DNA from: Bacillus fungorum
GTDB lineage: Bacteria > Bacillota > Bacilli > Bacillales > Bacillaceae_G
Length of the DNA: 64,000 bases
Direction: 5' to 3'
Assembly (NCBI RefSeq): GCF_002746455.1
Contig: NZ_NWUW01000008.1
Span: 1-64,000 of the forward strand
The notes under the pieces were generated by a model. The model saw nothing but the letters and a program-made list of their open reading frames with translations. It ran no database searches and was not told where the DNA came from. The translations under genes and the position numbers were made by a program. Position 1 is the stretch's first letter. Every line of letters starts with the position of its first letter. Shown here in pieces: positions 40,450 to 49,042 of this stretch.

Positions 40450-41387
40450 ACATTCAAAAACTGTATACAGCAGTAGACGTACATGTAAATGGCGAGGCAT
40501 TTCGTGTAATAAAAGATGTACCATGCAAGTACTACTACAATTTAGAGCAATTAAACGAACAATTTTCAATTGAATTAGCAGAAGAAATGCAGCTTTTATT
40601 AAATGAACCACGTGGTTTTATCGGTTTAAATGGATGTATCGTCGTTCCTTCTATTCATACGGAAGTCGATGCAGCTGTATTATTTTTTAATCATGAAGGG
40701 TCCATCCCTCTTCATTACGGAGGTATTGTCGCAGTCATAACGATGTTACTAGAAAGCGGGTATTTAAAAAAGAGAGAGACGAATCAATACAAAATCGAAA
40801 CGTTATCTGGCATATTTTCAGTTCATGCGTATATAGAGAATGATGAAGTTGTATCTGTTTCGTTTGAAAGTAAACTATGTTATATGATTGAGAAAAATTT
40901 ACAGGTAAGTAATATAAGTTACTCTCTTATACAAGCAGATAAAAGATATGCAGTTGTAGAAAAGGATACGTATTCACCAGAAATTCGTATCGAAAATATT
41001 TCTGAATTGAAAAAATGGGGAGAAGCCACACTACAAGCTATACAAAAACAGTCGTTAATAAAAAGGCTTATTTTAGTAGATTCTTCGCAAAAAGAAAAGA
41101 ACCATATAAAGTCGATTACCTTTCATGAAGATAACTTTATCGTACGATCGCCAGGTTTTGTTTCTACTATTGTGTCTTATGTTCATTCGTTATTTAAAAA
41201 TGATGATATAGCGGATAAACCTTTTATAAATGAAAGTATATTTAATAGCTTTATAACAGTTGAAAAAGTGAAGAAGGAAGAAACGGGTTACATTTTCCGT
41301 TTTGAAAGTAGAGGTTTTATTACAGGGATGCAAACGTTTCTATTAGACCCTACAGATCCGTTTCTGACAGGATTTTTATTAAAATAA
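40446..41387 (+). CDS. Degenerate proline-racemase-family paralogue lacking both catalytic cysteines
   Basis: 313 residues. Aligns in outline with the gene before it: YTAVDVHVNGEAFRVIKDVP for TIDTHTGGNPTRTLISGLP, LLLNEPRGFIGLNG for LLMNEPRGHDVMSG, and ITGMQTFLLDPTDPFLTGFLL for MGMHRFFYNEKDPLKEGFLL. The first Cys motif is HYGGIVAV instead of MCGHDTIG, and the SPCGTGT motif is gone (VRSPGFVSTIV region). So racemase chemistry by the usual mechanism is not expected. It may be a non-catalytic partner, a binding protein, or a new activity. The frame is intact and coupled by 4 nt, which argues for selection. Confidence 0.8.
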   Translation: MNIQKLYTAVDVHVNGEAFRVIKDVPCKYYYNLEQLNEQFSIELAEEMQLLLNEPRGFIGLNGCIVVPSIHTEVDAAVLFFNHEGSIPLHYGGIVAVITMLLESGYLKKRETNQYKIETLSGIFSVHAYIENDEVVSVSFESKLCYMIEKNLQVSNISYSLIQADKRYAVVEKDTYSPEIRIENISELKKWGEATLQAIQKQSLIKRLILVDSSQKEKNHIKSITFHEDNFIVRSPGFVSTIVSYVHSLFKNDDIADKPFINESIFNSFITVEKVKKEETGYIFRFESRGFITGMQTFLLDPTDPFLTGFLLK

Positions 41388-41409
41388 AATGGTAAAGGGA
41401 GAGATAAAT

Positions 41410-42306
41410 ATGAAAAAAATTAAAGGGGCATTTCCAGTATTAATTACTCCGATGGATGAGTTACAAGAAATTAATTGGAACGGTGTGAAACAAAACGTAA
41501 ACTACTTTATTGAGCAAAAGGTGGCTGGAATTATTATTAATGGAAGTACAGGAGAGTTTGTTAGTTTGTCAAAAGAAGAACGATTTAAAATGGTAGAAAC
41601 AGTATTAAAAGAAGTTGACGGTCGTATTCCAGTTATTGTTGGAACTGCTGCGGAGACGACGAAAGAGACGATTGAATATACGAAACATGCAGAAGCGCAT
41701 GGAGCGGATTGTGCATTAATTATTAACTCGTACTATTGTAAACCGAAAGAAGAGGAAATTTATTTTCACTTTAAAGAAATCTCAAACGCTGTAAATATAC
41801 CAATTATGTTATACAATAACCCGTTTACATCTGGTGTTGATATGAGTACAGAGCTCATGCTACGTATTGGAAAAGAGTGTGAAAATGTTACACATATTAA
41901 AGAATCAAGCGGCGATATTCGAAAAGCAAGAGATTTAGTAAGACAAGGCGAAGGTGCTTTTCAAGTCTTCTGTGGATCTGAAGATTTAGTTATGGAATCT
42001 TATTTAGTTGGTGCCTCGGGATGGGTTTCAGTAGCAGGAAATATCGTACCGGGACTTGTTACGAAAATGTATGAGCACTTCCAAAATGGTGAATTAGAAA
42101 AAGCTTGGGAAATAAACGACGCTATTTTACCTCTTTGTGAGTTTCTTGAAGGATCTGGAAAATATGTACAAATCGTGAAACGCTCCATGGAATTGCACGG
42201 GCAAGCTGGGGGACCTTCTCGCTATCCGAGACTCAGATTAACTGAAGAAGAAGATCAAAAACTTCAAACGATTTTATCAAAAATTGCAGCGCTTGCGGCT
42301 GTTTAA
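41410..42306 (+). CDS. DapA-family lyase, probable pyrroline-4-hydroxy-2-carboxylate deaminase
   Basis: 298 residues from the ATG at 41410 (AAGGGAGAG upstream); an earlier in-frame ATG at 41389 lacks a ribosome binding site. The (beta/alpha)8 signature has GAFPVLITPMDE, NGSTGEFVSLSKEER, LYNNPFTSG with the catalytic Tyr and THIKESSGD with the Schiff-base Lys. In hydroxyproline pathways a DapA-family enzyme converts pyrroline-4-hydroxy-2-carboxylate to 2-oxoglutarate semialdehyde; context supports that over dihydrodipicolinate synthesis. Confidence 0.85.
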   Translation: MKKIKGAFPVLITPMDELQEINWNGVKQNVNYFIEQKVAGIIINGSTGEFVSLSKEERFKMVETVLKEVDGRIPVIVGTAAETTKETIEYTKHAEAHGADCALIINSYYCKPKEEEIYFHFKEISNAVNIPIMLYNNPFTSGVDMSTELMLRIGKECENVTHIKESSGDIRKARDLVRQGEGAFQVFCGSEDLVMESYLVGASGWVSVAGNIVPGLVTKMYEHFQNGELEKAWEINDAILPLCEFLEGSGKYVQIVKRSMELHGQAGGPSRYPRLRLTEEEDQKLQTILSKIAALAAV

Positions 42307-42324
42307 TTAAGGAGGAGAGCATAT

Positions 42325-43809
42325 ATGTTAACGACAAATATTGAGCTGAAACCAAAAGTGAAAGCGTTTTTAGACGAAGAGATTAAAATGTTTATTAATG
42401 GTGAATTTGTTCCTTCAATTAGCGGAAAGACGTTTGAAACATATAATCCAGCGACAGAAGATGTTCTTGCGGTTGTTTATGAAGCACAAGAAGAGGATAT
42501 TAATGCGGCAGTAAAAGCGGCAAGATCTGCATTTGAATCAGGACCTTGGGCAGAAATGACTACTGCTGAAAGAGCGCACCTTATTTATAAATTAGCAGAC
42601 TTAATTGAAGAGCATGGAGAAGAATTGGCGCAGTTAGAAGCTTTAGATAACGGGAAGCCATATCAAGTAGCACTGGATGATGATATTGCAGCGACTGTAG
42701 AAAATTATCGCTATTATGCGGGATGGGCTACAAAAATTATCGGGCAAACAATTCCGATTTCAAAAGATTACTTAAATTACACACGCCATGAACCTGTTGG
42801 GGTTGTAGGGCAAATTATTCCTTGGAATTTTCCGCTCGTTATGTCTTCTTGGAAAATGGGAGCTGCACTAGCAACAGGTTGTACGATCGTATTAAAACCA
42901 GCAGAACAAACGCCTTTATCGTTATTATATATAGCGAAACTTTTTAAAGAAGCAGGTTTTCCAGATGGTGTTGTAAACTTTGTGCCAGGTTTCGGCCCTG
43001 AAGCGGGAGCTGCAATTGTAAACCATCATGATATTGATAAGGTAGCCTTCACAGGTTCAACAGTTACAGGAAAATATATTATGCGTCAATCTGCAGAAAC
43101 GATTAAACATGTAACGTTAGAACTTGGTGGTAAATCACCAAATATCATTTTAGAAGATGCTGATTTAGAAGAAGCGATTAACGGTGCATTCCAAGGTATT
43201 ATGTATAATCACGGTCAAAATTGTAGTGCTGGATCTCGCGTGTTCGTTCACCGAAAACATTACGAAACAGTCGTAAATGAACTAGTAAAAATGGCGAATA
43301 ACGTGAAACTTGGTGCAGGTATGGAGAAGGAAACGGAAATGGGTCCACTCGTATCTAAAAAGCAACAAGAGCGTGTACTACATTATATTGAACAAGGAAA
43401 AGTTGAAGGCGCTACTGTTGCTGCTGGTGGTGAACGGGCATTTGAAAAAGGTTATTTTGTTCAGCCAACAGTATTCACAGATGTTACTGACGATATGACG
43501 ATAGTTAAGGAAGAAATCTTTGGTCCAGTTGTCGTTGTACTTCCATTTGATTCGATGGAAGAAGTAATTGAAAGAGCAAATCGCTCTTCATACGGGCTTG
43601 CAGCGGGCGTATGGACACAAAATATTAAAACCGGACATCAAGTTGCCAATAAATTAAAAGCAGGAACAGTATGGATTAATGATTATAACCTAGAAAATGC
43701 AGCAGCACCATTTGGTGGGTTTAAACAATCTGGTATCGGTCGTGAGTTAGGTTCATATGCGCTTGATAACTATACAGAAGTGAAAAGTGTTTGGGTAAAT
43801 ATAAAGTGA
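42325..43809 (+). CDS. NAD(P)-dependent aldehyde dehydrogenase, probable 2-oxoglutarate semialdehyde dehydrogenase
   Basis: 494 residues. Conserved ALDH motifs: IIPWNFPLVM, KPAEQTPLS, FTGSTVTGK, VTLELGGKSPNIIL with the general-base Glu, GQNCSAGSR with the catalytic Cys, and EEIFGPVVVV. Last catabolic step would oxidise 2-oxoglutarate semialdehyde to 2-oxoglutarate. GGAGGAGAG precedes the ATG; the operon ends at the terminator at 43857. Confidence 0.9.
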   Translation: MLTTNIELKPKVKAFLDEEIKMFINGEFVPSISGKTFETYNPATEDVLAVVYEAQEEDINAAVKAARSAFESGPWAEMTTAERAHLIYKLADLIEEHGEELAQLEALDNGKPYQVALDDDIAATVENYRYYAGWATKIIGQTIPISKDYLNYTRHEPVGVVGQIIPWNFPLVMSSWKMGAALATGCTIVLKPAEQTPLSLLYIAKLFKEAGFPDGVVNFVPGFGPEAGAAIVNHHDIDKVAFTGSTVTGKYIMRQSAETIKHVTLELGGKSPNIILEDADLEEAINGAFQGIMYNHGQNCSAGSRVFVHRKHYETVVNELVKMANNVKLGAGMEKETEMGPLVSKKQQERVLHYIEQGKVEGATVAAGGERAFEKGYFVQPTVFTDVTDDMTIVKEEIFGPVVVVLPFDSMEEVIERANRSSYGLAAGVWTQNIKTGHQVANKLKAGTVWINDYNLENAAAPFGGFKQSGIGRELGSYALDNYTEVKSVWVNIK

Positions 43810-43856
43810 TAGAGAGTCTAACGTTAATAAATAGAGGGATGAAATAATGAGATAGG

Positions 43857-43894
43857 CGGACAACTGGAAGGCTTAATAATAGTTGTCCGTTTTC
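43857..43894 (+). terminator. Terminator of the hydroxyproline catabolic operon
   Basis: CGGACAACT / AGTTGTCCG with TTTTC tail. Confidence 0.8.
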
Positions 43895-43938
43895 TTATAT
43901 ATAAAATAGTTTTTAAAAGAATGATAAGGGGGATTTAG

Positions 43939-45429
43939 ATGGAGCAATTAGTAGAGTGGTTAGTAGGGCAAGTGTGGAGTATTGGCTTAGTTGTTTTCGC
44001 ATTAGGGGCGGGTGTGTATTTTACAATCGCAACCCGTTTTCTACAAATTCGTTATTTTAAAGAGATGATTAAACTATTGTTTGAAGGGAAGAGCTCGGAG
44101 ACGGGAATATCATCCTTTCAAGCATTTTGTTTAGCCTTATCAGGTAGAGTTGGAATAGGTAATATCGCAGGCGTCGCGACAGCTATCGCTTTTGGTGGTC
44201 CTGGAGCTGTATTTTGGATGTGGATAATGGCCCTTTTAGGGGCAGCGAGTGCATTTGTTGAATCAACATTATCTCAAGTGTATAAAAGTAAAGTTGGAAA
44301 TGAATATCGCGGTGGTACACCATATTTCATTGAAAAAGGCTTAAAAATGAAATGGTTTGCAGTCATTGTAGCGGTCGTTGTAACACTTTCATATGGTGTT
44401 TTGTTACCAGGTATTCAATCTAGTAGTATCGCAGTTGGATTCGAAAACTCTAATGGGATTAGCAAATATATAACTGGTATATTGTTAGTCGTATTATTAG
44501 CAGCAATCATTTTTGGCGGCGTAAAGAGAATTGCGGGCGTTTCTCAAATGCTTGTTCCATTTATGGCAATTGGTTATGTAATTGTTACATGTATCGTATT
44601 AATTGCGAATGTAACAGAAATTCCAAGTATGTTCGCTTTAATTTTCTCTAGTGCTTTTGGTGTAAATGAAATGTTTGGCGGAATCGTCGGTGTAGCAATT
44701 GCATGGGGTGTAAAGCGTGCTGTATTTTCAAATGTTGCTGGTGTTGGAGAAGCGACGTATAGCTCCGCTGCGGCTGAAGTATCCCATCCTGCAAAACAAG
44801 GGTTAGTTCAAGCATTTTCTGTATATATCGATACAATTGTAGTATGCACAGCGACAGCTCTTATGATTTTAATAACAGGTATGTATAATGTTATACCTGA
44901 AGGGAAAAGCGCTATCGTAAAAAATATAGGGAATGTTGATGCAGGTCCAATTTATACACAACAAGCAGTTGAAACTGTTATGACAGGGTTTGGTCCATTA
45001 TTCATTTCAATCGCAATCTTCTTCTTCGCATTTACAACGTTACTCGCTTACTATTATATCGCTGAAACGACACTTACTTATTTAGATCGTGAGCTGAAAT
45101 ATAGCTGGTTAAAACCAGTTTTAAAAATTGGATTTTTAATTATGGTTTACATAGGTAGTGTAGAATCAGCGTCGCTTTTATGGAATCTTGGGGATTTAGG
45201 AATTGGTAGTATGGCATGGTTAAACTTAATCGCGATTCTACTATTAAGTAAAATCGCATTAAAAGTGTTAAAAGATTATGAAGCGCAGAAAAAAGAAGGG
45301 AAAGATCCAGTGTTTAATCCTAAAAATGTTGGGATTGAAGGATTAGTTTTTTGGGAAGAGAGAAGTAAAGAGATTGAAAGGAAAAACTATAAAGAACAAT
45401 CAGTAGTAGATGATAGTCTGAAATTGTAG
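43939..45429 (+). CDS. AGCS-family sodium:alanine/glycine symporter
   Basis: 496 residues, about 10-11 membrane segments. Family signature near the N-terminus SGRVGIGNIAGVATAIAFGGPGAVFWMW, later EATYSSAAAEVSHPAKQGLVQAFSVYIDT (in pieces). AGCS transporters take up alanine, glycine or related small amino acids with sodium. Placed after the hydroxyproline operon but behind a terminator and without a recognisable -24/-12 site, so a role in importing proline or hydroxyproline is only suggested. Confidence 0.9.
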   Translation: MEQLVEWLVGQVWSIGLVVFALGAGVYFTIATRFLQIRYFKEMIKLLFEGKSSETGISSFQAFCLALSGRVGIGNIAGVATAIAFGGPGAVFWMWIMALLGAASAFVESTLSQVYKSKVGNEYRGGTPYFIEKGLKMKWFAVIVAVVVTLSYGVLLPGIQSSSIAVGFENSNGISKYITGILLVVLLAAIIFGGVKRIAGVSQMLVPFMAIGYVIVTCIVLIANVTEIPSMFALIFSSAFGVNEMFGGIVGVAIAWGVKRAVFSNVAGVGEATYSSAAAEVSHPAKQGLVQAFSVYIDTIVVCTATALMILITGMYNVIPEGKSAIVKNIGNVDAGPIYTQQAVETVMTGFGPLFISIAIFFFAFTTLLAYYYIAETTLTYLDRELKYSWLKPVLKIGFLIMVYIGSVESASLLWNLGDLGIGSMAWLNLIAILLLSKIALKVLKDYEAQKKEGKDPVFNPKNVGIEGLVFWEERSKEIERKNYKEQSVVDDSLKL

Positions 45430-45531
45430 TTGAAATAAACTGAATATTCATTCTTTTTAATGAGGTATATTGCCTTCTTTTCATCACATACTACAATAGG
45501 TACAGATAATTTGAATGGAGGTAATAATAAG

Positions 45532-45900
45532 ATGGAACACGAACAACATCATAGTTCAGTAAATGACGTTCTACATCATTATAAAGAAGGTATCGGTAGT
45601 TTTACAAACCAAATTCCTGAAATTGCTGAAACATATAATGCATTCACGCAAGCTTGTTTTCAAGAGGGCACTTTAACAAAAAGGGAAAAACAACTTATCG
45701 CATTAGGAATTAGTTTAGCAACGCAAGATGAATATTGTACCATTTATCATACAAAAGGTTGTCTTGATCAAGGGTGTTCAGATAAAGAGATTCTGGAAGC
45801 ATGTGGTGTATCAGCAGCATTTGCTGGTGGAGCTGCAATGAGTCAAGCGGTAACATTAGTGCAAGAGTGTTTAAGTGAACTGAAAAATCAGAAGCATTGA
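45532..45900 (+). CDS. Carboxymuconolactone decarboxylase/AhpD-like protein
   Basis: 122 residues from the ATG at 45532 (GGAGGT 9 nt upstream; an earlier ATG at 45460 has none). KREKQLIALGISLATQDEYCTIYHTKGCLDQGCSDKEILEA shows the CMD fold with a single Cys before the His (C-x3-H) instead of the AhpD CxxC. So a thiol-disulfide role as in AhpD is less certain. Terminator follows. Confidence 0.82.
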   Translation: MEHEQHHSSVNDVLHHYKEGIGSFTNQIPEIAETYNAFTQACFQEGTLTKREKQLIALGISLATQDEYCTIYHTKGCLDQGCSDKEILEACGVSAAFAGGAAMSQAVTLVQECLSELKNQKH

Positions 45901-45904
45901 ATAT

Positions 45905-45944
45905 AAAAGAACGTTTTAAACTTTATGTTTAAAGCGTTCTTTTA
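45905..45944 (+). terminator. Terminator of the AhpD-like gene
   Basis: AAAAGAACGTTTTAAAC / GTTTAAAGCGTTCTTTT, one mismatch. Confidence 0.85.
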
Positions 45945-46046
45945 CGTGAGATTAAATTTGAGTATAAAAATTACCTCGTATGTGATGTATTAAAGTAAGA
46001 ATTTTATATTTAGTGGGAATGAGAAATAACAACTATTTATTTAGTT

Positions 46047-46343
46047 TTAAGATTTTCTAAAAAGTTTCAATTGTTTCATATAGTCAATAGCTTTTGTTTT
46101 GTTCTTTTGTTTACATACATATTCGAATTCATTCTTATCTCGATAATAACTATTCATTATTTCTTCTGTAAGAATTCCATCAGAAATAGCTTTTTTAATT
46201 GCGCAATGTGGTTCATTTGTATGAGAGCAGTTAGAGAATTTACATTTCTTAGATATCGCCTCTATATCTTCATATCCAAGATCAAAGTCGTCCTTATGAA
46301 TTATTAAGTCAAATCCTATTTTGCTAATGGTTAATCCCTCCAC
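46047..46343 (-). pseudogene. C-terminal zinc-domain fragment of an RsgA-type ribosome GTPase
   Basis: About 98 codons. CKFSNCSHTNEPHCAIKKAISDGILTEEIMNSYYRDKNEFEY (in pieces) is the C-terminal zinc-binding domain of RsgA (C-x5-C-x-H-x5-C) and its following helix. The OB-fold and GTPase domains are missing. A GTG at 46343 sits within GGTGGAGGG, so a start is unclear. Most likely a deletion remnant of a second RsgA; expression of a free zinc domain is less likely. Confidence 0.65.
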
Positions 46344-46486
46344 CTTTAATACATTTTATAAGTATGTTTTCGATTTCCAGTCAAGTAATGCTTTTGCGTA
46401 TGTTCTACCTAAATATATATTTCCTTTAAGTATTTCGTTATTCCTTCTTTAAAACTTGGTACAATGAAACAAAAGGGGGATTAGTA

Positions 46487-46990
46487 ATGCAAGATTTAGT
46501 AATTGAAGAGATTAAGCAAATAAAAGATGATATGGAAGAGCTTTCTGAACTATTAAAAACGGTTGTAGATGATGGGGCGTCAATTGGTTTTTTGCCTCCA
46601 CTGGAACAAAAAGAATCAACGAAGTATTGGGAAGTCGTTTTAGCACCAGAAGTGATCTTGTATGTCGCTAAAATAAATAATGAAGTGGCAGGGAGTATTC
46701 AATTACATTTAGTTACAAAGCCTAATGGGATCCATAGGGCCGAAATTTGCAAGTTAATGACTCATCCAAACTTTAGACGTAATGGCATTGGACGTTTACT
46801 TATGCAAAAAGTAGAGGAACGAGCAAAGCAAGAAAACAGGTCTCTTTTAGTGTTAGATACGAGAGAAGGAGATCCTTCTAATAGATTGTATAAATCATTA
46901 GACTATCAAGAAGCTGGAAAAATACCAGATTACGCAATATCTCCAAATGGTAATTTAGATGCCACAGTTATTTATTATAAAGTTATATAA
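46487..46990 (+). CDS. GNAT acetyltransferase
   Basis: 167 residues. Typical single GNAT domain: VAGSIQLHLV, AEICKLMTHPNFRRNGIGRLLMQKVEERAK with the RxxGxGxxL acetyl-CoA motif (R-R-N-G-I-G-R-L-L), LVLDTREGDPSNRLYKSLDYQ. Substrate unknown. AAAGGGGG precedes the ATG. Confidence 0.88.
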   Translation: MQDLVIEEIKQIKDDMEELSELLKTVVDDGASIGFLPPLEQKESTKYWEVVLAPEVILYVAKINNEVAGSIQLHLVTKPNGIHRAEICKLMTHPNFRRNGIGRLLMQKVEERAKQENRSLLVLDTREGDPSNRLYKSLDYQEAGKIPDYAISPNGNLDATVIYYKVI

Positions 46991-47180
46991 GTTATATAAG
47001 TTGTGATTAAAAGGTTATCATGCTTAAAATAATAAATTCATTTAGTACATGAAATAAATGAATTTGAGAAAGTTTTTAGAGGGTTCTTTTAGTAATGTTC
47101 CTCGACTTATAATGGATGTAGAGAAGATGACTAGGCAACTATAGTTGTTTTCGCTTTATTATGGGAAAGGGGATGACGGG

Positions 47181-47846
47181 ATGAAAACGAAAGGTTTACA
47201 GAAGGTGAAGAAAGTCATATTAAGTGGTGGCATATTACTTACGGGATTGTTAACTTTCGGTTTTTCAGAAAAAGCTTCAGCTCACGGATATGTAGAATCA
47301 CCAGCAAGCCGTTCTTATTTATGTAAGCAAGGGGTGAATGTAAATTGCGGTCCGATTCAATATGAGCCGCAAAGTGTAGAAGGAATAGGTGGATTCCCGC
47401 AATTAGGACCTTCTGATGGACAAATCGCAGGAGCTGGCCATTTTCCTGCTTTAGACGTTCAAACAGTTGATAGGTGGAAGAAAGTTACGTTAAACGGCGG
47501 GACGAATACATTCAAGTGGAAACTAACCGCACCTCATAGTACGAAAGAATGGAAATACTACATTACAAAAAAAGATTGGAATCCAAATAAACCATTATCA
47601 CGATCTGATTTAGATTTAGTACCGTTTTATGTGAAAAATGATGGAGGAGCTAGACCAGGAACTTCCGTGACACATGAAGCAAATGTACCTACAGATAGAA
47701 ATGGATATCACCTTATTTTAGCTGTTTGGGAAATTGCAGACACTGGGAATGCGTTTTATCAAGTTATAGATGTGAACCTTGTAAATACTGGTTTAGTATC
47801 AAATTTCGCGCTAAATCATGTAGTGCAAGTTCCTACATTGTTTTAA
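47181..47846 (+). CDS. Secreted AA10 lytic polysaccharide monooxygenase (chitin-binding)
   Basis: 221 residues from the ATG at 47181. Signal peptide ends KASA, leaving His35 as the first residue of the mature enzyme (HGYVESP). This is the first copper histidine-brace ligand; His87 in GAGHFPALD is the second. Family motifs: SRSYLCKQGVNVNCG, FKWKLTAPHSTKEWKYYITK, ILAVWEIADTGNAFYQVIDVN. Single-module AA10/CBM33 that oxidatively cleaves chitin, helping degrade insect or fungal chitin. Terminator follows at 47863. Confidence 0.93.
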   Translation: MKTKGLQKVKKVILSGGILLTGLLTFGFSEKASAHGYVESPASRSYLCKQGVNVNCGPIQYEPQSVEGIGGFPQLGPSDGQIAGAGHFPALDVQTVDRWKKVTLNGGTNTFKWKLTAPHSTKEWKYYITKKDWNPNKPLSRSDLDLVPFYVKNDGGARPGTSVTHEANVPTDRNGYHLILAVWEIADTGNAFYQVIDVNLVNTGLVSNFALNHVVQVPTLF

Positions 47847-47862
47847 ATGAAATATACATTTT

Positions 47863-47894
47863 GATCATCTAATTCATTTTAGATGATCTTTTTT
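47863..47894 (+). terminator. Terminator of the AA10 gene
   Basis: GATCATCTAA / TTAGATGATC with TTTTTT tail. Confidence 0.85.
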
Positions 47895-48007
47895 ACGCAA
47901 AACGATGAAAAATATAGAAGAAAGTGCAATTATTTATAAAAAATTATGCTTTAAATATTGTCATATTTGCTTCTTTAAGATATCCTTTTCATGAAGAGGT
48001 GGAAAAC

Positions 48008-48937
48008 ATGGAAAAAGTACTAGTTTTCGGGCATAAAAACCCAGATACAGATGCAATTTGTTCTGCAATTGCTTATGCAGAATTGAAAAAAGAATTAGGA
48101 ATGAATGCTGAGCCTGTACGTTTAGGCGAAATCAGCGGTGAAACTCAATTTGCGTTAGATTATTTTAAAGTAGAAGGACCGCGTTTTGTTGAGACAGTTG
48201 CAAGCGAAGTGGACAACGTTATTTTAGTTGATCATAACGAGCGTCAACAAAGTGCTAACGATATCGAATCTGTTCGTGTGTTAGAAGTTATTGACCATCA
48301 CCGTATTGCTAACTTTGAAACAAGCGATCCTATATACTACCGTTGTGAGCCAGTTGGTTGTACAGCTACAATCTTAAACAAAATGTACAAAGAAAACGGC
48401 GTTACAATTCGTAAAGAAGTTGCAGGTTTAATGTTATCTGCAATCATTTCAGATTCTTTACTATTCAAATCTCCAACTTGCACAGAGCAAGACGTAGCGG
48501 CAGCTCGTGAATTAGCGGAAATCGCTGGTGTAGATGCTGATAGCTACGGCTTAGAAATGTTAAAAGCTGGTGCTGACTTAAGCGGAAAAACAATGGAGCA
48601 ATTAATCTCTCTTGACGCTAAAGAATTCCAAATGGGTAATGCGAAAGTTGAAATCGCACAAGTAAACGCTGTTGATACAAACGACGTTCTTGTACATCAA
48701 GCGGAACTTGAAAAAGTTATCTCTGCAGTAGTAGAAGAAAAAGGTTTAGACCTATTCTTATTCGTTGTAACTGATATCTTAACTAACGATTCTGTCGGTC
48801 TTGCAATCGGTAAAGCAGCAAACGTTGTTGAGAAAGCATACAACGTATCTCTAGAAAACAACACTGCTACGTTAAAAGGTGTTGTATCTCGTAAAAAACA
48901 AATCGTACCAGTATTAACAGAAGCATTCCAAGCTTAA
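48008..48937 (+). CDS. ppaC: Manganese-dependent inorganic pyrophosphatase (family II)
   Basis: 309 residues from ATG 48008 (AGAGGTGG upstream). DHH-superfamily motifs: [46 protein letters not shown] and the C-terminal [10 protein letters not shown] substrate-binding block. Full length for PpaC without CBS domains. Hydrolyses pyrophosphate in the cytoplasm. Codon use is more optimised than in neighbours, suggesting high expression. Confidence 0.95.
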   Translation: MEKVLVFGHKNPDTDAICSAIAYAELKKELGMNAEPVRLGEISGETQFALDYFKVEGPRFVETVASEVDNVILVDHNERQQSANDIESVRVLEVIDHHRIANFETSDPIYYRCEPVGCTATILNKMYKENGVTIRKEVAGLMLSAIISDSLLFKSPTCTEQDVAAARELAEIAGVDADSYGLEMLKAGADLSGKTMEQLISLDAKEFQMGNAKVEIAQVNAVDTNDVLVHQAELEKVISAVVEEKGLDLFLFVVTDILTNDSVGLAIGKAANVVEKAYNVSLENNTATLKGVVSRKKQIVPVLTEAFQA

Positions 48938-48956
48938 TATTATTGATTATGATTTA

Positions 48957-48998
48957 ACAAAAAGACAAGTAGTCAGATTGGCTACTTGTCTTTTTCTT
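48957..48998 (+). terminator. Terminator of ppaC
   Basis: AAAAAGACAAGTAG / CTACTTGTCTTTTT. Confidence 0.88.
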
Positions 48999-49042
48999 TC
49001 TCTAAAAAACAGAAAATTAGAATTTTAAAAGGAGAGTTGTGT

